Shown: positions 36,940-45,870, counted from the first letter of the stretch. The stretch: 64,000 bases of DNA from SB11 sp964584305 (GCA_964584305.1 CAZOZL010000004.1:265584-329583), one strand, 5' to 3'. A program made the numbers and translations. The notes: generated by a model from the sequence alone, not told the origin.

Positions 36940-36973
36940 AACACCCTTTGTAGTAAGTAGTACAAAAGGTGTT
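36940..36973. terminator. Bidirectional hairpin between the convergent XRE gene and fumC
   Basis: Arms AACACCCTTTGTA and TACAAAAGGTGTT (one mismatch) with an eight-base loop. It is flanked by A residues on the left and TTTC on the right, so it can terminate transcription from both sides. Confidence 0.65.
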
Positions 36974-37001
36974 TCTTGATGTATAGAAAAGTTTTTATTG
37001 T

Positions 37002-38399
37002 TTAAAGATTGCCTACCATATCCTCTGGTCGAACCCATTGGTCAAACTCATCGGCAGTAAGTAGTTCCAATGTTATAGCAGCCTGTTTAAGGGTAGTCCC
37101 TTCTTTGTGTGCTTTCTTAGCAATTTTTGCGGCATTGTCATACCCAATATGCGTATTTAGTGCTGTTACCAGCATCAGTGAATTGTTTAAATTTTCTTTA
37201 ATAGCAGCGTTGTTTGGCGCAATGCCTACGGCACAATTATCATTAAATGATACGCAAGCATCACCTATAAGTCTCGCACTGTGTAACACATTTGCAGCAA
37301 TAAGTGGCTTAAAAACGTTTAACTCAAAATGTCCATTGCTACCCCCTATGCTCACTGCAACATCATTGCCCATTACTTGGGCGCAAACCATTGTAAGGGC
37401 TTCGGGTTGTGTGGGGTTTACTTTGCCAGGCATAATGCTTGAACCGGGCTCGTTACTGGGTATTATAATTTCGCCGATGCCACAGCGTGGGCCGCTACTT
37501 AGCAAACGTATATCATTCCCTATTTTCATTAAAGAAACTGCAGCTCGTTTCAAAGCCCCGCTTAGTTCTACCATACCATCGTGGGCGGCTAAACTCTCAA
37601 ACTTGTTGGGTGCTGTAATAAATGGAAAACCTGAAAGATGGGCTATTTTTTCGGCTACTTTCACATCGTATCCCTTGGGGGTATTTAAGCCCGTTCCCAC
37701 GGCAGTACCGCCTAATGCTAATTCTTTTATTGCCTCGAGTGCATTTTTTATTGCTTTTATACTATTGGTTAGCTGTTGAGCATAGCCACTAAATTCTTGC
37801 CCCAATGTTAGTGGGGTAGCATCCATAAGATGAGTACGCCCTATTTTAACGATACTATTAAATGTTTCCGTTTTTTTTGTTAGGGTGGTGCGTAACAATT
37901 CCATCCCAGCAAGGGTAACTTCTACTACTTGCTTGTATGCCGCAATGTGCATGGCAGTGGGGTAAGTATCGTTACTTGATTGTGATTTGTTCACATCATC
38001 ATTAGGGTGTAAAACTTTTTTCGCATCTATAAGGTTACCTCCATTTAAAACGTGCCCACGGTTGGCTACTACTTCATTCACGTTCATATTACTTTGTGTG
38101 CCACTACCTGTTTGCCAAATAACAAGTGGAAACTCGTTATCCAACTTTCCCGCTTGAATTTCGTCGCATACTTTACTAATTAAATCGGCTTTTTCTTGAG
38201 ATAGTACGCCTAACTCTGCATTGGTTTGTGCAGCGGCTTTTTTTAGTGTTGCAAAAGCATATATTATTTCGATAGGCATTTTATCAGCAATGCCCCCAAT
38301 GTTAAAATTTTGTAAAGAGCGTTGAGTTTGAGCTGCCCAATAAGCACTGGCAGGTACTTCAATTTCGCCAATGCTATCATGTTCTATCCTGTGTTCCAT
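37002..38399 (-). CDS. fumC: Class II fumarate hydratase
   Basis: A 465-residue TCA-cycle enzyme that interconverts fumarate and malate. Landmarks are EHDSIGEIEVPASAYWAAQTQR, WQTGSGTQSNMNVNEV, VHPNDDVN-like HPNDDVNKSQSSNDTYPTAMH, GRTHLMDATPLTLGQEF, GGTAVGTGLN and the family signature GSSIMPGKVNP. I place the start at the ATG at 38399; the sequence upstream (LTFTATLKKNTTKD) is unlike the family. A -7 element TATGTTTG lies on the minus strand at 38452-38445, and a palindrome shared with sucC sits just upstream of that. Confidence 0.96.
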   Translation of the reverse strand: MEHRIEHDSIGEIEVPASAYWAAQTQRSLQNFNIGGIADKMPIEIIYAFATLKKAAAQTNAELGVLSQEKADLISKVCDEIQAGKLDNEFPLVIWQTGSGTQSNMNVNEVVANRGHVLNGGNLIDAKKVLHPNDDVNKSQSSNDTYPTAMHIAAYKQVVEVTLAGMELLRTTLTKKTETFNSIVKIGRTHLMDATPLTLGQEFSGYAQQLTNSIKAIKNALEAIKELALGGTAVGTGLNTPKGYDVKVAEKIAHLSGFPFITAPNKFESLAAHDGMVELSGALKRAAVSLMKIGNDIRLLSSGPRCGIGEIIIPSNEPGSSIMPGKVNPTQPEALTMVCAQVMGNDVAVSIGGSNGHFELNVFKPLIAANVLHSARLIGDACVSFNDNCAVGIAPNNAAIKENLNNSLMLVTALNTHIGYDNAAKIAKKAHKEGTTLKQAAITLELLTADEFDQWVRPEDMVGNL

Positions 38400-38454
38400 A
38401 GTATCTTTTGTGGTGTTTTTTTTAAGGGTTGCTGTAAAAGTAAGCAAACATAAC

Positions 38455-38472
38455 GGTAGGTTGAAACCTGCC
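38455..38472. repeat. Palindrome upstream of fumC, shared with sucC
   Basis: Arms GGTAGGTT and AACCTGCC (one G.T). On the minus strand the core reads GCAGGTTTCAACCT, identical over 14 bases to 25895-25908 and in the same orientation relative to its gene. It abuts the -7 element, in the position where a -33 box or operator would be. Confidence 0.6.
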
Positions 38473-38557
38473 GCAGTTCATAACCGTTAACGCAACCTTT
38501 TATAGAATGGGCATTTATGCAGACTTAAGAAATCTATATTTAAGTTAAAAATTACTC

Positions 38558-39052
38558 CTAATTAAGACTAAGCTGCATATTTTTATCCGTATCTACCTCA
38601 AAAGTAATGTGCTGTTGCAAAGTAGTTGCCAATGATATGCCAGTAAAGTCTGCTGATACAGGGAATTTTTTGTGGTTTCTATCTGCCAATACCATTGTTG
38701 ATATAGTTGCCGCATTGGCATTAAAAAATGGATAAATGGCATACACCATAGTGCGGGCAGTGTTTAAAACATCATCAACCACTACAACACTTTTGCCCTT
38801 AATTTTATCTGCATCAATACTAATACTGGTAGATTGTTCTGTGGGGTTGTTTTTTTCAATTGTTATATACACTAAGTCCACTTTTAAATCAGATATTTTT
38901 TCTAATTCATGTGCAATTTTTTCAGCCAAAAAACTACCCTGCCCCTTTATTCCTGCAATAATAATTTCTTTACTTCCTACGTGCTCTTCATATATTTGAT
39001 ATGCTAAGCGGGTAATAGTACGTACTATCTGCTGGTGGGTTAAAATTATCAT
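38558..39052 (-). CDS. Phosphoribosyltransferase family protein (PyrR-like)
   Basis: A 164-residue type I PRTase. The PRPP-binding motif VVVVDDVLNTARTM is at about residues 90-103, with GIKGQGSFLAEKIA forming the flexible-loop side and DRNHKKFPV near the C-terminus. The start at 39052 (IILTHQQIVRTITRLAYQIYEEH) is set by family similarity; the upstream residues are unrelated. It resembles PyrR, the uracil PRTase and pyr-operon regulator, but no pyr gene is nearby, so purine or pyrimidine salvage is equally possible. Confidence 0.85.
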   Translation of the reverse strand: MIILTHQQIVRTITRLAYQIYEEHVGSKEIIIAGIKGQGSFLAEKIAHELEKISDLKVDLVYITIEKNNPTEQSTSISIDADKIKGKSVVVVDDVLNTARTMVYAIYPFFNANAATISTMVLADRNHKKFPVSADFTGISLATTLQQHITFEVDTDKNMQLSLN

Positions 39053-39178
39053 ACTAAAAATTGTAAAAGCAATATTACACAAAAATAGGTAGTTACAGGT
39101 GAGTAATGCTTTGCTTTTAGAGTAAAAAAGGTGCATTTTGCAACGACTAATCTAAAAAAAGAAAACGAATAAGGGTTT

Positions 39179-40882
39179 ATGAGCAAACAAAACGAACAAT
39201 GGGGAAGCCGTGTAGGGCTTATATTAGCAATGGCTGGAAATGCTGTTGGATTAGGTAATTTTCTTCGTTTCCCAGTTCAAGCTGTGAATAATGGCGGCGG
39301 GGCTTTTATTATCCCCTACTTAGTATGTTTCTTACTAATGGGCATTCCGTTGGTATGGATAGAGTGGAGCATGGGGCGTTTTGGGGGCAAACATGGCAAC
39401 CACAGCACCCCTTTTATAGTTGATACTATGGGTAGGCGTAAATTTTGGAAATACTTTGGTGTATTTGGCATATTTACCAATGTTGCGGTAGCTTCTTACT
39501 ATTGCTATATAGAATCGTGGACTATGTCTTATGTTATACATAGTATAAAAGGCACATTTAGCGGGCAAAGTTTAGAATGGGTAAGTAATTTCTTTAACCA
39601 ATATCTTAATGTTTTTGAAACCAGCACAGGATTACCTTACGAGGCGGTGATATTTTTTGTGGCGTGCTTGGCTCTAAATACGTTTATCCTTTCACGAGGG
39701 TTGAAAGGGATAGAGTCGGTAGCTAAAATAGGAATGCCACTATTAATTGCCTTTGGCGCATTTTTAGCCTATCGTGGGTTAACATTGGGCGAGGGAGCAA
39801 CAGGTGCAGTAGAAGGAGCGAGTGCAACCGAAGGACTAAACTATTTATGGACACCGCAATACGATAAACTATCTAACTTAAGCGTGTGGTTAGCTGCTGC
39901 GGGGCAAATATTTTTCACCCTTTCAGTAGGTATGGGTACTATACACTGCTATGCCGCCTATCTAAAAGCCAATGATGATGTTGCGCTAAATGGTATTACA
40001 GCAGGTTTTACCAACGAGTTTGTAGAAGTAGTATTGGGTGGTGCAATAGTAATACCTATTGCAGCAGGATATTTAGGATTGGACTGGGTGAAAGAAAATG
40101 CAGGTTTTGGAATGGCTTTTCAAACTATGCCTTTCTTGTTTGATAAGTGGGGTGATGTACTTTCTGTTTTTGCAGGAGTAACTTGGTTTGGCTTATTATT
40201 CTTTGCAGGTATCACCTCATCGCTTGCTATGGGTACGCCTTGGATGGGCTTTTTGCAAGATGAGTTTAATGTAAAACGCACCACAGCGGCATGGTCTTTT
40301 GGCTTATTAGTATTATTAATGGGCTTACCTACGGTGCTACTATTTACAGTTGCCAACGGCTCTGTAAATACTATTGCTTTTAATGAGTATGATTACTGGG
40401 CGGGTACTGTCTCCCTTGTTGTATTTGCATTAGCGGAGACCGTATTATTTTCATGGATATTTGGTTATAGGAAAGGATGGGATGAGTTAAACTCTGGAGC
40501 GGATATTAAAATACTACCTATTATAAAAGGTAAACCTATATTTAAGTATATTATAGGCTATGTAACCCCAATAATGTTGATTATTGTTTTCTTAGGTGCT
40601 TTGATAACCCCTGAACAAAACCAGTGGGGCGAGTCATGGTCTAGCATGATGGCGGGCAATGGATGGACATTAGACAAAAATTCTATTATTGGAATGATGA
40701 ATATGACAGGGCTAAAAGCGCAAATAGCTGCAGCTACCGATCCTGATGTTATTGAACGATTAAATACAGAACGTACCTACACTTATATAGCACGGTTTTT
40801 ACTTATAGGACTTTTCTCAGGCATTAGCTGGTTGGTATATATAGCCTACCGCAAACGTCAACGTGCTGAATTAAAAGGATAA
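39179..40882 (+). CDS. Sodium-dependent amino-acid transporter (NSS/SNF family)
   Basis: A 567-residue inner-membrane transporter with about 11-12 transmembrane helices. The family start is WGSRVGLILAMAGNAVGLGNFLRFP, which forms the sodium and substrate sites in helix 1. Other family segments are NNGGGAFIIPY, WIEWSMGR, LAAAGQIFFTLSVGMGTIHCYAAY and FAGITSSLAM. The ligand is probably a neutral amino acid such as methionine or alanine. It is followed 27 bases later by a 37-residue MetS-like small subunit, as in the MetPS systems. Confidence 0.93.
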   Translation: MSKQNEQWGSRVGLILAMAGNAVGLGNFLRFPVQAVNNGGGAFIIPYLVCFLLMGIPLVWIEWSMGRFGGKHGNHSTPFIVDTMGRRKFWKYFGVFGIFTNVAVASYYCYIESWTMSYVIHSIKGTFSGQSLEWVSNFFNQYLNVFETSTGLPYEAVIFFVACLALNTFILSRGLKGIESVAKIGMPLLIAFGAFLAYRGLTLGEGATGAVEGASATEGLNYLWTPQYDKLSNLSVWLAAAGQIFFTLSVGMGTIHCYAAYLKANDDVALNGITAGFTNEFVEVVLGGAIVIPIAAGYLGLDWVKENAGFGMAFQTMPFLFDKWGDVLSVFAGVTWFGLLFFAGITSSLAMGTPWMGFLQDEFNVKRTTAAWSFGLLVLLMGLPTVLLFTVANGSVNTIAFNEYDYWAGTVSLVVFALAETVLFSWIFGYRKGWDELNSGADIKILPIIKGKPIFKYIIGYVTPIMLIIVFLGALITPEQNQWGESWSSMMAGNGWTLDKNSIIGMMNMTGLKAQIAAATDPDVIERLNTERTYTYIARFLLIGLFSGISWLVYIAYRKRQRAELKG

Positions 40883-40909
40883 TTTTAATTACTTTAAACA
40901 AAAAAAACA

Positions 40910-41023
40910 ATGAACTCAGAAGCATTAACCATAATGATTACAGCACAAGTGATAATTGCAAGCTGTATGGGATTCTTTTTTTACAAAGTACTAAGAGTAC
41001 CTAAGAAAAAAGAGGACGAGTAG
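40910..41023 (+). CDS. MetS-like small subunit of the NSS transporter
   Basis: A 37-residue protein with a single transmembrane helix: NSEALTIMI, TAQVIIASCMGFFFY and a basic/acidic tail (KVLRVPKKKEDE). It begins at the ATG at 40910, 27 bases after the transporter stop codon. Tiny membrane partners of just this form follow bacterial NSS transporters (MetS of the MetPS methionine/alanine system). The combination of position, length, one helix and a charged cytosolic tail makes it a convincing real gene that length filters miss. Confidence 0.8.
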   Translation: MNSEALTIMITAQVIIASCMGFFFYKVLRVPKKKEDE

Positions 41024-41551
41024 TTAGTTTAACGTAAGTTCGGTATAACTTTTTTGGGGTGGCTTACTCGTTTTATATAGACAGGCTTACCCAAACGGCA
41101 CGGGCAGATACTGCTTTAGCAGAGCAAGGAAACAGATTGCCACGCTAATCTAAGAATGCTATCTCACAATTGTAATAGTACAGCAATGGTGTTTGCGTTA
41201 GTATAACAACCCTTCTAAATTAACTATTAGCACTACTATATAAGTACCCTTCCCCTTGAGGGGAAGCCAAATTGTGGTACAGGTAAAAACTGCAATACAT
41301 TGGTAGGGCTTAATAACAAGGGAAAAACCGCTGCACAGCCCCTTGATAAAATAATAAAAATATAAAAAGCACGCGTAAATCTACGCTAAAGGCTAATAGC
41401 CAATAGCTAAAAAGTGAACCATAGCTACTTGCAACGGTTTTAACTTGTAGCTACTTCTAAAAAAGTAACTTAAATACAAAATTTAAAAACGCTAAAAATG
41501 GGCTGTTTTTATGCCTTATCAAAAAAATATACGTTACATACTATAATAAAC
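41024..41551. other. Repeat-rich intergenic region
   Basis: No gene is seen. It holds a 45-base repeat copy at 41134-41178 (related to 29346-29390), a perfect palindrome CTTCCCCT / AGGGGAAG at 41249-41266, and at 41384-41410 a CGCTAAAGGCTAATAGCC segment that recurs at 57414-57440. Confidence 0.6.
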
Positions 41552-41582
41552 TTGGCACTAATGTATATACTCAATATTTTTG
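41552..41582 (+). promoter_or_regulatory. Promoter of the TPR lipoprotein / thrS operon
   Basis: TTG (41552-41554), 20 bases, then a perfect -7 element TATTTTTG (41575-41582). It lies inside a longer open frame, so the true start must be downstream, which supports the TTG start at 41609. Confidence 0.6.
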
Positions 41583-41608
41583 CACACCTTATTGTAAACC
41601 AAAGCATT

Positions 41609-42682
41609 TTGATAAATAAAAAAATAGATAAATATTACCGTAGCCTATTCTCGCTAATTGGGCTATTAGGGATACTATGTTTTTCGCAATGCAAAAACAC
41701 ACCTGATAAGCCTGCCAGTAGGCTATCTGTTAGAGATAGTTTGGCAGCCGCAAAAGATAAAGGGTCAATGGCTATAGCGCAACTAAATATCGATATAGCA
41801 AATGCACCAAACAATGCTGAACTATATTATAAAAGGGCTTTGCAATGGGAAAGAGAAGACCAGCCGCTAAAAGGGTTTGGTGATATAGAAAAGGCGATTA
41901 AACTGCAGCCACAAAATCCCTTATACTATTTTACCAGAGGAAAGATAAGTTTTAGTATTGATAGTATTACCAAGGCAGAGCAATCCTTTAAAAAAGCAGT
42001 AGCGTTAAAACCTGATTTTGTTGATGCAATGGTGGGCTTGGGCAAGTTGCAAATGATACTTTTTCAGTTTAATGAAAGTAATAAAACATTTGACAATGTG
42101 CTTGAAATTGAGCCATTAAATGCAACAGCATTTTACTACAAGGGTAGAAACTATTTAGGCAAACAAGATACTAATAGTGCGCTTACCAGCTATAAAAAAG
42201 CAATAGAATATAATAACGATTATTATAGTGCCTACATAGAATTAGGAAAAATACATCGTGCAAAACGGAAACTAAAATTAGCAAAAGACTACTTTACCAA
42301 CGCAATACGGATAAAAGAAGTAAGTGCTGAGGCATACTACGCTAGGGCACTCACCTATTATGATATGGACGCTTTTAGAGAAGCACTTGACGATTTTGAA
42401 AAAGTAATGCGGATAGACCCTGATGATTATCGCCCGTATATAGGTATAGGGTTAATAAACTATAATTTAGACCGTTACGAAGTATCTGTTAATAATTATA
42501 GCAATGCCCTTTTAATGAAACCTGATTATGTTAGGGGATATTATTTAAGAGGGTTGGCATATATGTCAAAAGGAGAAAATACAAAAGCGATAGACGATTT
42601 TAGAAAAGTTTTAAAATTAGACGATAGCTATACCATAGCAAAAGATTTTTTGAAGCAATTAGGCGCAAAAGACATTAAGTAA
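41609..42682 (+). CDS. TPR-repeat lipoprotein
   Basis: A 357-residue protein from a TTG start at 41609. That start lies 26 bases behind the promoter and gives a normal lipoprotein signal (KYYRSLFSLIGLLGILCFSQC; the lipidated Cys lies about 28 residues in). At least seven tetratricopeptide repeats follow (AELYYKRALQWE, PLYYFTRGKISF, VDAMVGLGKLQM, ATAFYYKGRNYL, YSAYIELGKIHR, AEAYYARALTYY, VRGYYLRGLAYM). It is a protein-interaction scaffold in the periplasm or on the membrane. It ends three bases before thrS and so probably shares a transcript with it. Confidence 0.85.
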   Translation: MINKKIDKYYRSLFSLIGLLGILCFSQCKNTPDKPASRLSVRDSLAAAKDKGSMAIAQLNIDIANAPNNAELYYKRALQWEREDQPLKGFGDIEKAIKLQPQNPLYYFTRGKISFSIDSITKAEQSFKKAVALKPDFVDAMVGLGKLQMILFQFNESNKTFDNVLEIEPLNATAFYYKGRNYLGKQDTNSALTSYKKAIEYNNDYYSAYIELGKIHRAKRKLKLAKDYFTNAIRIKEVSAEAYYARALTYYDMDAFREALDDFEKVMRIDPDDYRPYIGIGLINYNLDRYEVSVNNYSNALLMKPDYVRGYYLRGLAYMSKGENTKAIDDFRKVLKLDDSYTIAKDFLKQLGAKDIK

Positions 42683-42685
42683 TAA

Positions 42686-44614
42686 ATGATAAAAATAACT
42701 TTTCCCGATGGGGCAGTGAGAGAGTATCAAGTAGGGGTTACTCCAATGGAAATAGCTAAATCAATTAGCGATGGTTTTGCACGAAACGTATTAGCCGCTA
42801 AAATAAACGATAAAAAAACAGAAGCATCAACACCCATCACCGCTGATGCAGACCTTACCTTATACACATGGAGAGATACTGATGGGAAAGAGGCTTTTTG
42901 GCACTCATCAGCACATTTATTAGCAGAAGCTGTGCAAGCCTGTTACCCCAAAGCAAAATTTGGAATAGGTCCAGCCATAGAAAAAGGCTTTTATTACGAT
43001 ATTGATTTTGGTGATGATGTTATAAATGCAGAGGCATTGCAAAAAATTGAAGCCAAAATGAAAGAATTGGCAAAAGAAAACAATCCATTTGCAATGAGTG
43101 AGGTAAGCAAAGCAGAAGCTATTGATTACTTTACCAAAAAAGGAGATAATCTAAAATTAGACCTGATAAAAGACTTGGAAGATGGCAGCATAACCTTTTG
43201 CACACAAGGTAACTTTACTGATTTGTGTAGAGGCTTTCATGTGCCTTCAACAGGTTATATTAAAGCTATTAAGCTATTAAACATAGCAGGGGCATATTGG
43301 CGGGGCGATGAAAACAACCAGCAGCTTACCCGTATTTATGGTATCACTTTCCCAAAAAATAAAGAGTTAGAAGAGCATTTATACCTATTAGAAGAAGCGA
43401 AACGCCGAGACCATCGTAAATTAGGTAAAGAGTTAGAATTATTTACCTTTAGTGATAAAGTAGGGCAGGGGCTACCCCTTTGGCTACCCAAAGGAGCATT
43501 AATTCGTGATAGGCTTACCAGATTTATGCAGCAAGCCCAAACCGATAGGGGCTATCTACCCGTTATTACACCACATATTGGCAAAAAAGAATTATACATC
43601 ACCAGCGGGCATTATGAAAAATATGGCAACGATTCTTTTCAACCTATAAAAACGCCTGACGAGGACGAAGAGTTTTTGCTGAAACCAATGAATTGCCCAC
43701 ACCATTGCGAGATATATAAATACAAACCACACTCATACAAAGACTTACCTTTGCGCTTTGCCGAGTTTGGAACGGTTTATCGCTACGAGCAAAGCGGAGA
43801 ATTAAGCGGGTTAACCCGTGTGCGTGGGTTTACACAAGACGATGCACATATATTTTGCAGACCCGACCAAGTGATTGAGGAATTTAATGTGGTGATAGAT
43901 TTGGTGAAATACGTGTTTAATAAATTGGGTTTCGATGATTATACAGCACAAATATCGCTGCGTGATAAAGAAGATAGAAGCAAGTATATAGGCACTGATG
44001 AAAATTGGGAAAAAGCCGAGCAAGCCATAATACAAGCAACAGCAGAAAAAGGCTTAGAAACCGTTACAAAATATGGTGAGGCAGCTTTTTATGGGCCTAA
44101 GTTAGATTTTATGGTAAAAGACGTGCTGGGTCGCCAGTGGCAATTAGGCACTATACAGGTGGATTATAACCTGCCAGAACGTTTTGAATTAGAATATACT
44201 GGTGAGGATAACCAAAAACACCGCCCAGTAATGATACACCGTGCGCCTTTTGGCTCGCTCGAGCGTTTCTTTGCAATACTCACAGAACATTGTGCAGGCA
44301 ATTTCCCTTTGTGGCTATGTCCTGAGCAAATAGCAGTACTGCCCATAAGCGATAAATTTTCAAAATATGCTAATGATGTTTTAAATTACTTAAAAAAGTA
44401 CGATATTCGCGGCTTCGTGGACGAACGTGCTGAGAAGATTGGTAAAAAAATTCGCGATGCAGAGGTAGCCAAAGTGCCATTTATGCTAATAATAGGCGAG
44501 AAAGAAGTGAATGAAGAGAAAATTTCTGTGCGAAAGCATGGAAAGGGTGATGTAGGAACTTTTTCGTTTACAGAGTTTACAGCATATTTTAATGAGCAGT
44601 TGGATATTAATTAA
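42686..44614 (+). CDS. thrS: Threonyl-tRNA synthetase
   Basis: A 642-residue class II synthetase with all domains: TGS (about residues 1-62, FPDGAVREYQVG), the SAD editing domain (FWHSSAHLLAEAV, YYDIDF, CRGFHVPSTG), the catalytic core (motif 2 region LPLRFAEFGTVYRYEQSGELSGLTRVRGF; zinc ligands in LKPMNCPHHCEIY; motif 3 VMIHRAPFGSLERF) and the C-terminal anticodon-binding domain. It is the first gene of the thrS-infC-rpmI-rplT cluster. No T-box leader is visible; the operon start lies upstream of the TPR gene. Confidence 0.97.
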   Translation: MIKITFPDGAVREYQVGVTPMEIAKSISDGFARNVLAAKINDKKTEASTPITADADLTLYTWRDTDGKEAFWHSSAHLLAEAVQACYPKAKFGIGPAIEKGFYYDIDFGDDVINAEALQKIEAKMKELAKENNPFAMSEVSKAEAIDYFTKKGDNLKLDLIKDLEDGSITFCTQGNFTDLCRGFHVPSTGYIKAIKLLNIAGAYWRGDENNQQLTRIYGITFPKNKELEEHLYLLEEAKRRDHRKLGKELELFTFSDKVGQGLPLWLPKGALIRDRLTRFMQQAQTDRGYLPVITPHIGKKELYITSGHYEKYGNDSFQPIKTPDEDEEFLLKPMNCPHHCEIYKYKPHSYKDLPLRFAEFGTVYRYEQSGELSGLTRVRGFTQDDAHIFCRPDQVIEEFNVVIDLVKYVFNKLGFDDYTAQISLRDKEDRSKYIGTDENWEKAEQAIIQATAEKGLETVTKYGEAAFYGPKLDFMVKDVLGRQWQLGTIQVDYNLPERFELEYTGEDNQKHRPVMIHRAPFGSLERFFAILTEHCAGNFPLWLCPEQIAVLPISDKFSKYANDVLNYLKKYDIRGFVDERAEKIGKKIRDAEVAKVPFMLIIGEKEVNEEKISVRKHGKGDVGTFSFTEFTAYFNEQLDIN

Positions 44615-44630
44615 TAATTTCATTTTTAAC

Positions 44631-44636
44631 GGAGGT
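44631..44636 (+). promoter_or_regulatory. Strong Shine-Dalgarno of infC
   Basis: GGAGGT, four bases before the proposed ATC start. Strong Shine-Dalgarno sequences are rare in this phylum and in this window, which makes this one notable. Confidence 0.7.
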
Positions 44637-44640
44637 AAAT

Positions 44641-45201
44641 ATCGCAATTAAAAAAAGGGGAAGAAGACCATACAGACCCCGTGTTACAGAGCCCGAACAC
44701 CGGATAAACGGAAGAATAACCGCAAGAGAGGTGCGGGTAGTGGGTGAAACTATTGAGCCAGGTGTATATCCAATAGAAAAAGCATTGGATGTAGCCAGAG
44801 AGCTTGAGGTTGATTTGGTTGAAATTTCGCCTAATGCCAGTCCGCCAGTTTGTAGAGTGGTAGATTATAAAAAATTTCTTTACGAGCAGAAAAAGAAAAA
44901 GAAAGAAATTAAAGCGAACGCCGTTAAAACAGTAGTAAAAGAAATTAGATTTGGACCTAATACTGACGACCATGATGTTGATTTTAAACTAAAACACGCC
45001 ATTAAATTTTTAGAAGAAGGCTCTAAAGTGCGTGCCTATGTGTTTTTCAGAGGTCGTTCAATAGTGTTTAAAGAAAGAGGGGAAGTATTATTATTAAAAT
45101 TTGCCGAAGACTTAGTAGAATATGGCAAAGTAGAGATGATGCCAAAAATGGAAGGCAAAAAAATGATAATAATGTTAGCTCCAAAACCAAAAGGGAAATA
45201 A
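44641..45201 (+). CDS. infC: Translation initiation factor IF-3 (non-canonical AUC start)
   Basis: A 186-residue IF-3. Upstream of the first canonical start (GTG at 44731) the frame continues with clear IF-3 N-terminal sequence: AIKKRGRRPYRPRV, then TEPEHRINGRITAREVRVVG. There is no ATG, GTG or TTG there. The frame begins ATC GCA ATT AAA, with GGAGGT four bases before the ATC. A second candidate is the ATT at 44647, ten bases from the Shine-Dalgarno. IF-3 genes commonly use AUU or related rare starts, because IF-3 itself rejects them and so represses its own synthesis. The body has NASPPVCRVVDYKKF, EIRFGPNTDDHDVDFKL and the C-terminal YGKVEMMPKMEGKKM. Confidence 0.93.
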   Translation: MAIKKRGRRPYRPRVTEPEHRINGRITAREVRVVGETIEPGVYPIEKALDVARELEVDLVEISPNASPPVCRVVDYKKFLYEQKKKKKEIKANAVKTVVKEIRFGPNTDDHDVDFKLKHAIKFLEEGSKVRAYVFFRGRSIVFKERGEVLLLKFAEDLVEYGKVEMMPKMEGKKMIIMLAPKPKGK

Positions 45202-45225
45202 AATTTTTAATAAAAGGATACAGCA

Positions 45226-45426
45226 ATGCCAAAAATGAAGACAGTATCAGGTGCTAAAAAGAGATTTAAAGTAACTGGTAGCGGAAAAATAAGAATGAAC
45301 CACTCTTTTAAGAGGCACATTCTTACCAAAAAAGAGAAAAAACAAAAACGTAATTTAACTCATTCAGCATATGTTAGCGATGCTGATAAGAGTAATGTTA
45401 AAATAATGCTAACCATCGGAAAATAA
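45226..45426 (+). CDS. rpmI: 50S ribosomal protein L35
   Basis: A 66-residue, very basic ribosomal protein starting PKMKTVSGAKKRFKVTGSGKI, with the typical HSFKRHILTKK segment. It is between infC and rplT, the near-universal order. Spacing to infC is 24 bases. Confidence 0.97.
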   Translation: MPKMKTVSGAKKRFKVTGSGKIRMNHSFKRHILTKKEKKQKRNLTHSAYVSDADKSNVKIMLTIGK

Positions 45427-45503
45427 TTTTTTATTGTTTCACCCAGTATTTAGCCCCAAAGTTTCGTAACAAAAACGAACGCTAGCTACTAAAAATTAAA
45501 ACT

Positions 45504-45848
45504 ATGCCTCGTTCAGTCAACACCGTTGCTTCACGTAGAAGAAGAAAAAAAATCTTAAACCTTGCAAAAGGATATTGGGGTCGCCGTAAAAATGTTTGGA
45601 CAGTAGCCAAAAATGCGGTCGAAAAAGGTTTGCAATACGCATACCGTGATAGAAAAACCAAAAAACGTAATTTCCGCGCATTGTGGATACAACGTATTAA
45701 TGCTGCCACCCGCCAAGAGGGGATGAGCTACTCTGTATTTATGGGTAAAGCAAATGTTAAAAATATAGGGCTAAACCGTAAAGTATTAGCAGATTTAGCA
45801 ATGAACCACCCCGAAGCATTTAAAGCGGTGGTGAAAGCAGTGAAATAA
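45504..45848 (+). CDS. rplT: 50S ribosomal protein L20
   Basis: A 114-residue rRNA-binding protein, one of the early assembly proteins of the large subunit. It starts PRSVNTVASRRRRKKILNLAKG, continues with GYWGRRKNVWTVAK, and has INAATRQEGMSYSVFM and a C-terminal LADLAMNHPEAF. It is the last gene of the operon, followed by a terminator. The 77-base gap from rpmI shows no clear structured autoregulatory leader. Confidence 0.97.
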   Translation: MPRSVNTVASRRRRKKILNLAKGYWGRRKNVWTVAKNAVEKGLQYAYRDRKTKKRNFRALWIQRINAATRQEGMSYSVFMGKANVKNIGLNRKVLADLAMNHPEAFKAVVKAVK

Positions 45849-45870
45849 GAAAATATATTTCAAAATAATA

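Noticed and set aside
42640..42685. T-box or other threonine leader before thrS
   Set aside because: Only three bases separate the TPR stop from thrS, and no leader structure is visible upstream of the TPR gene.
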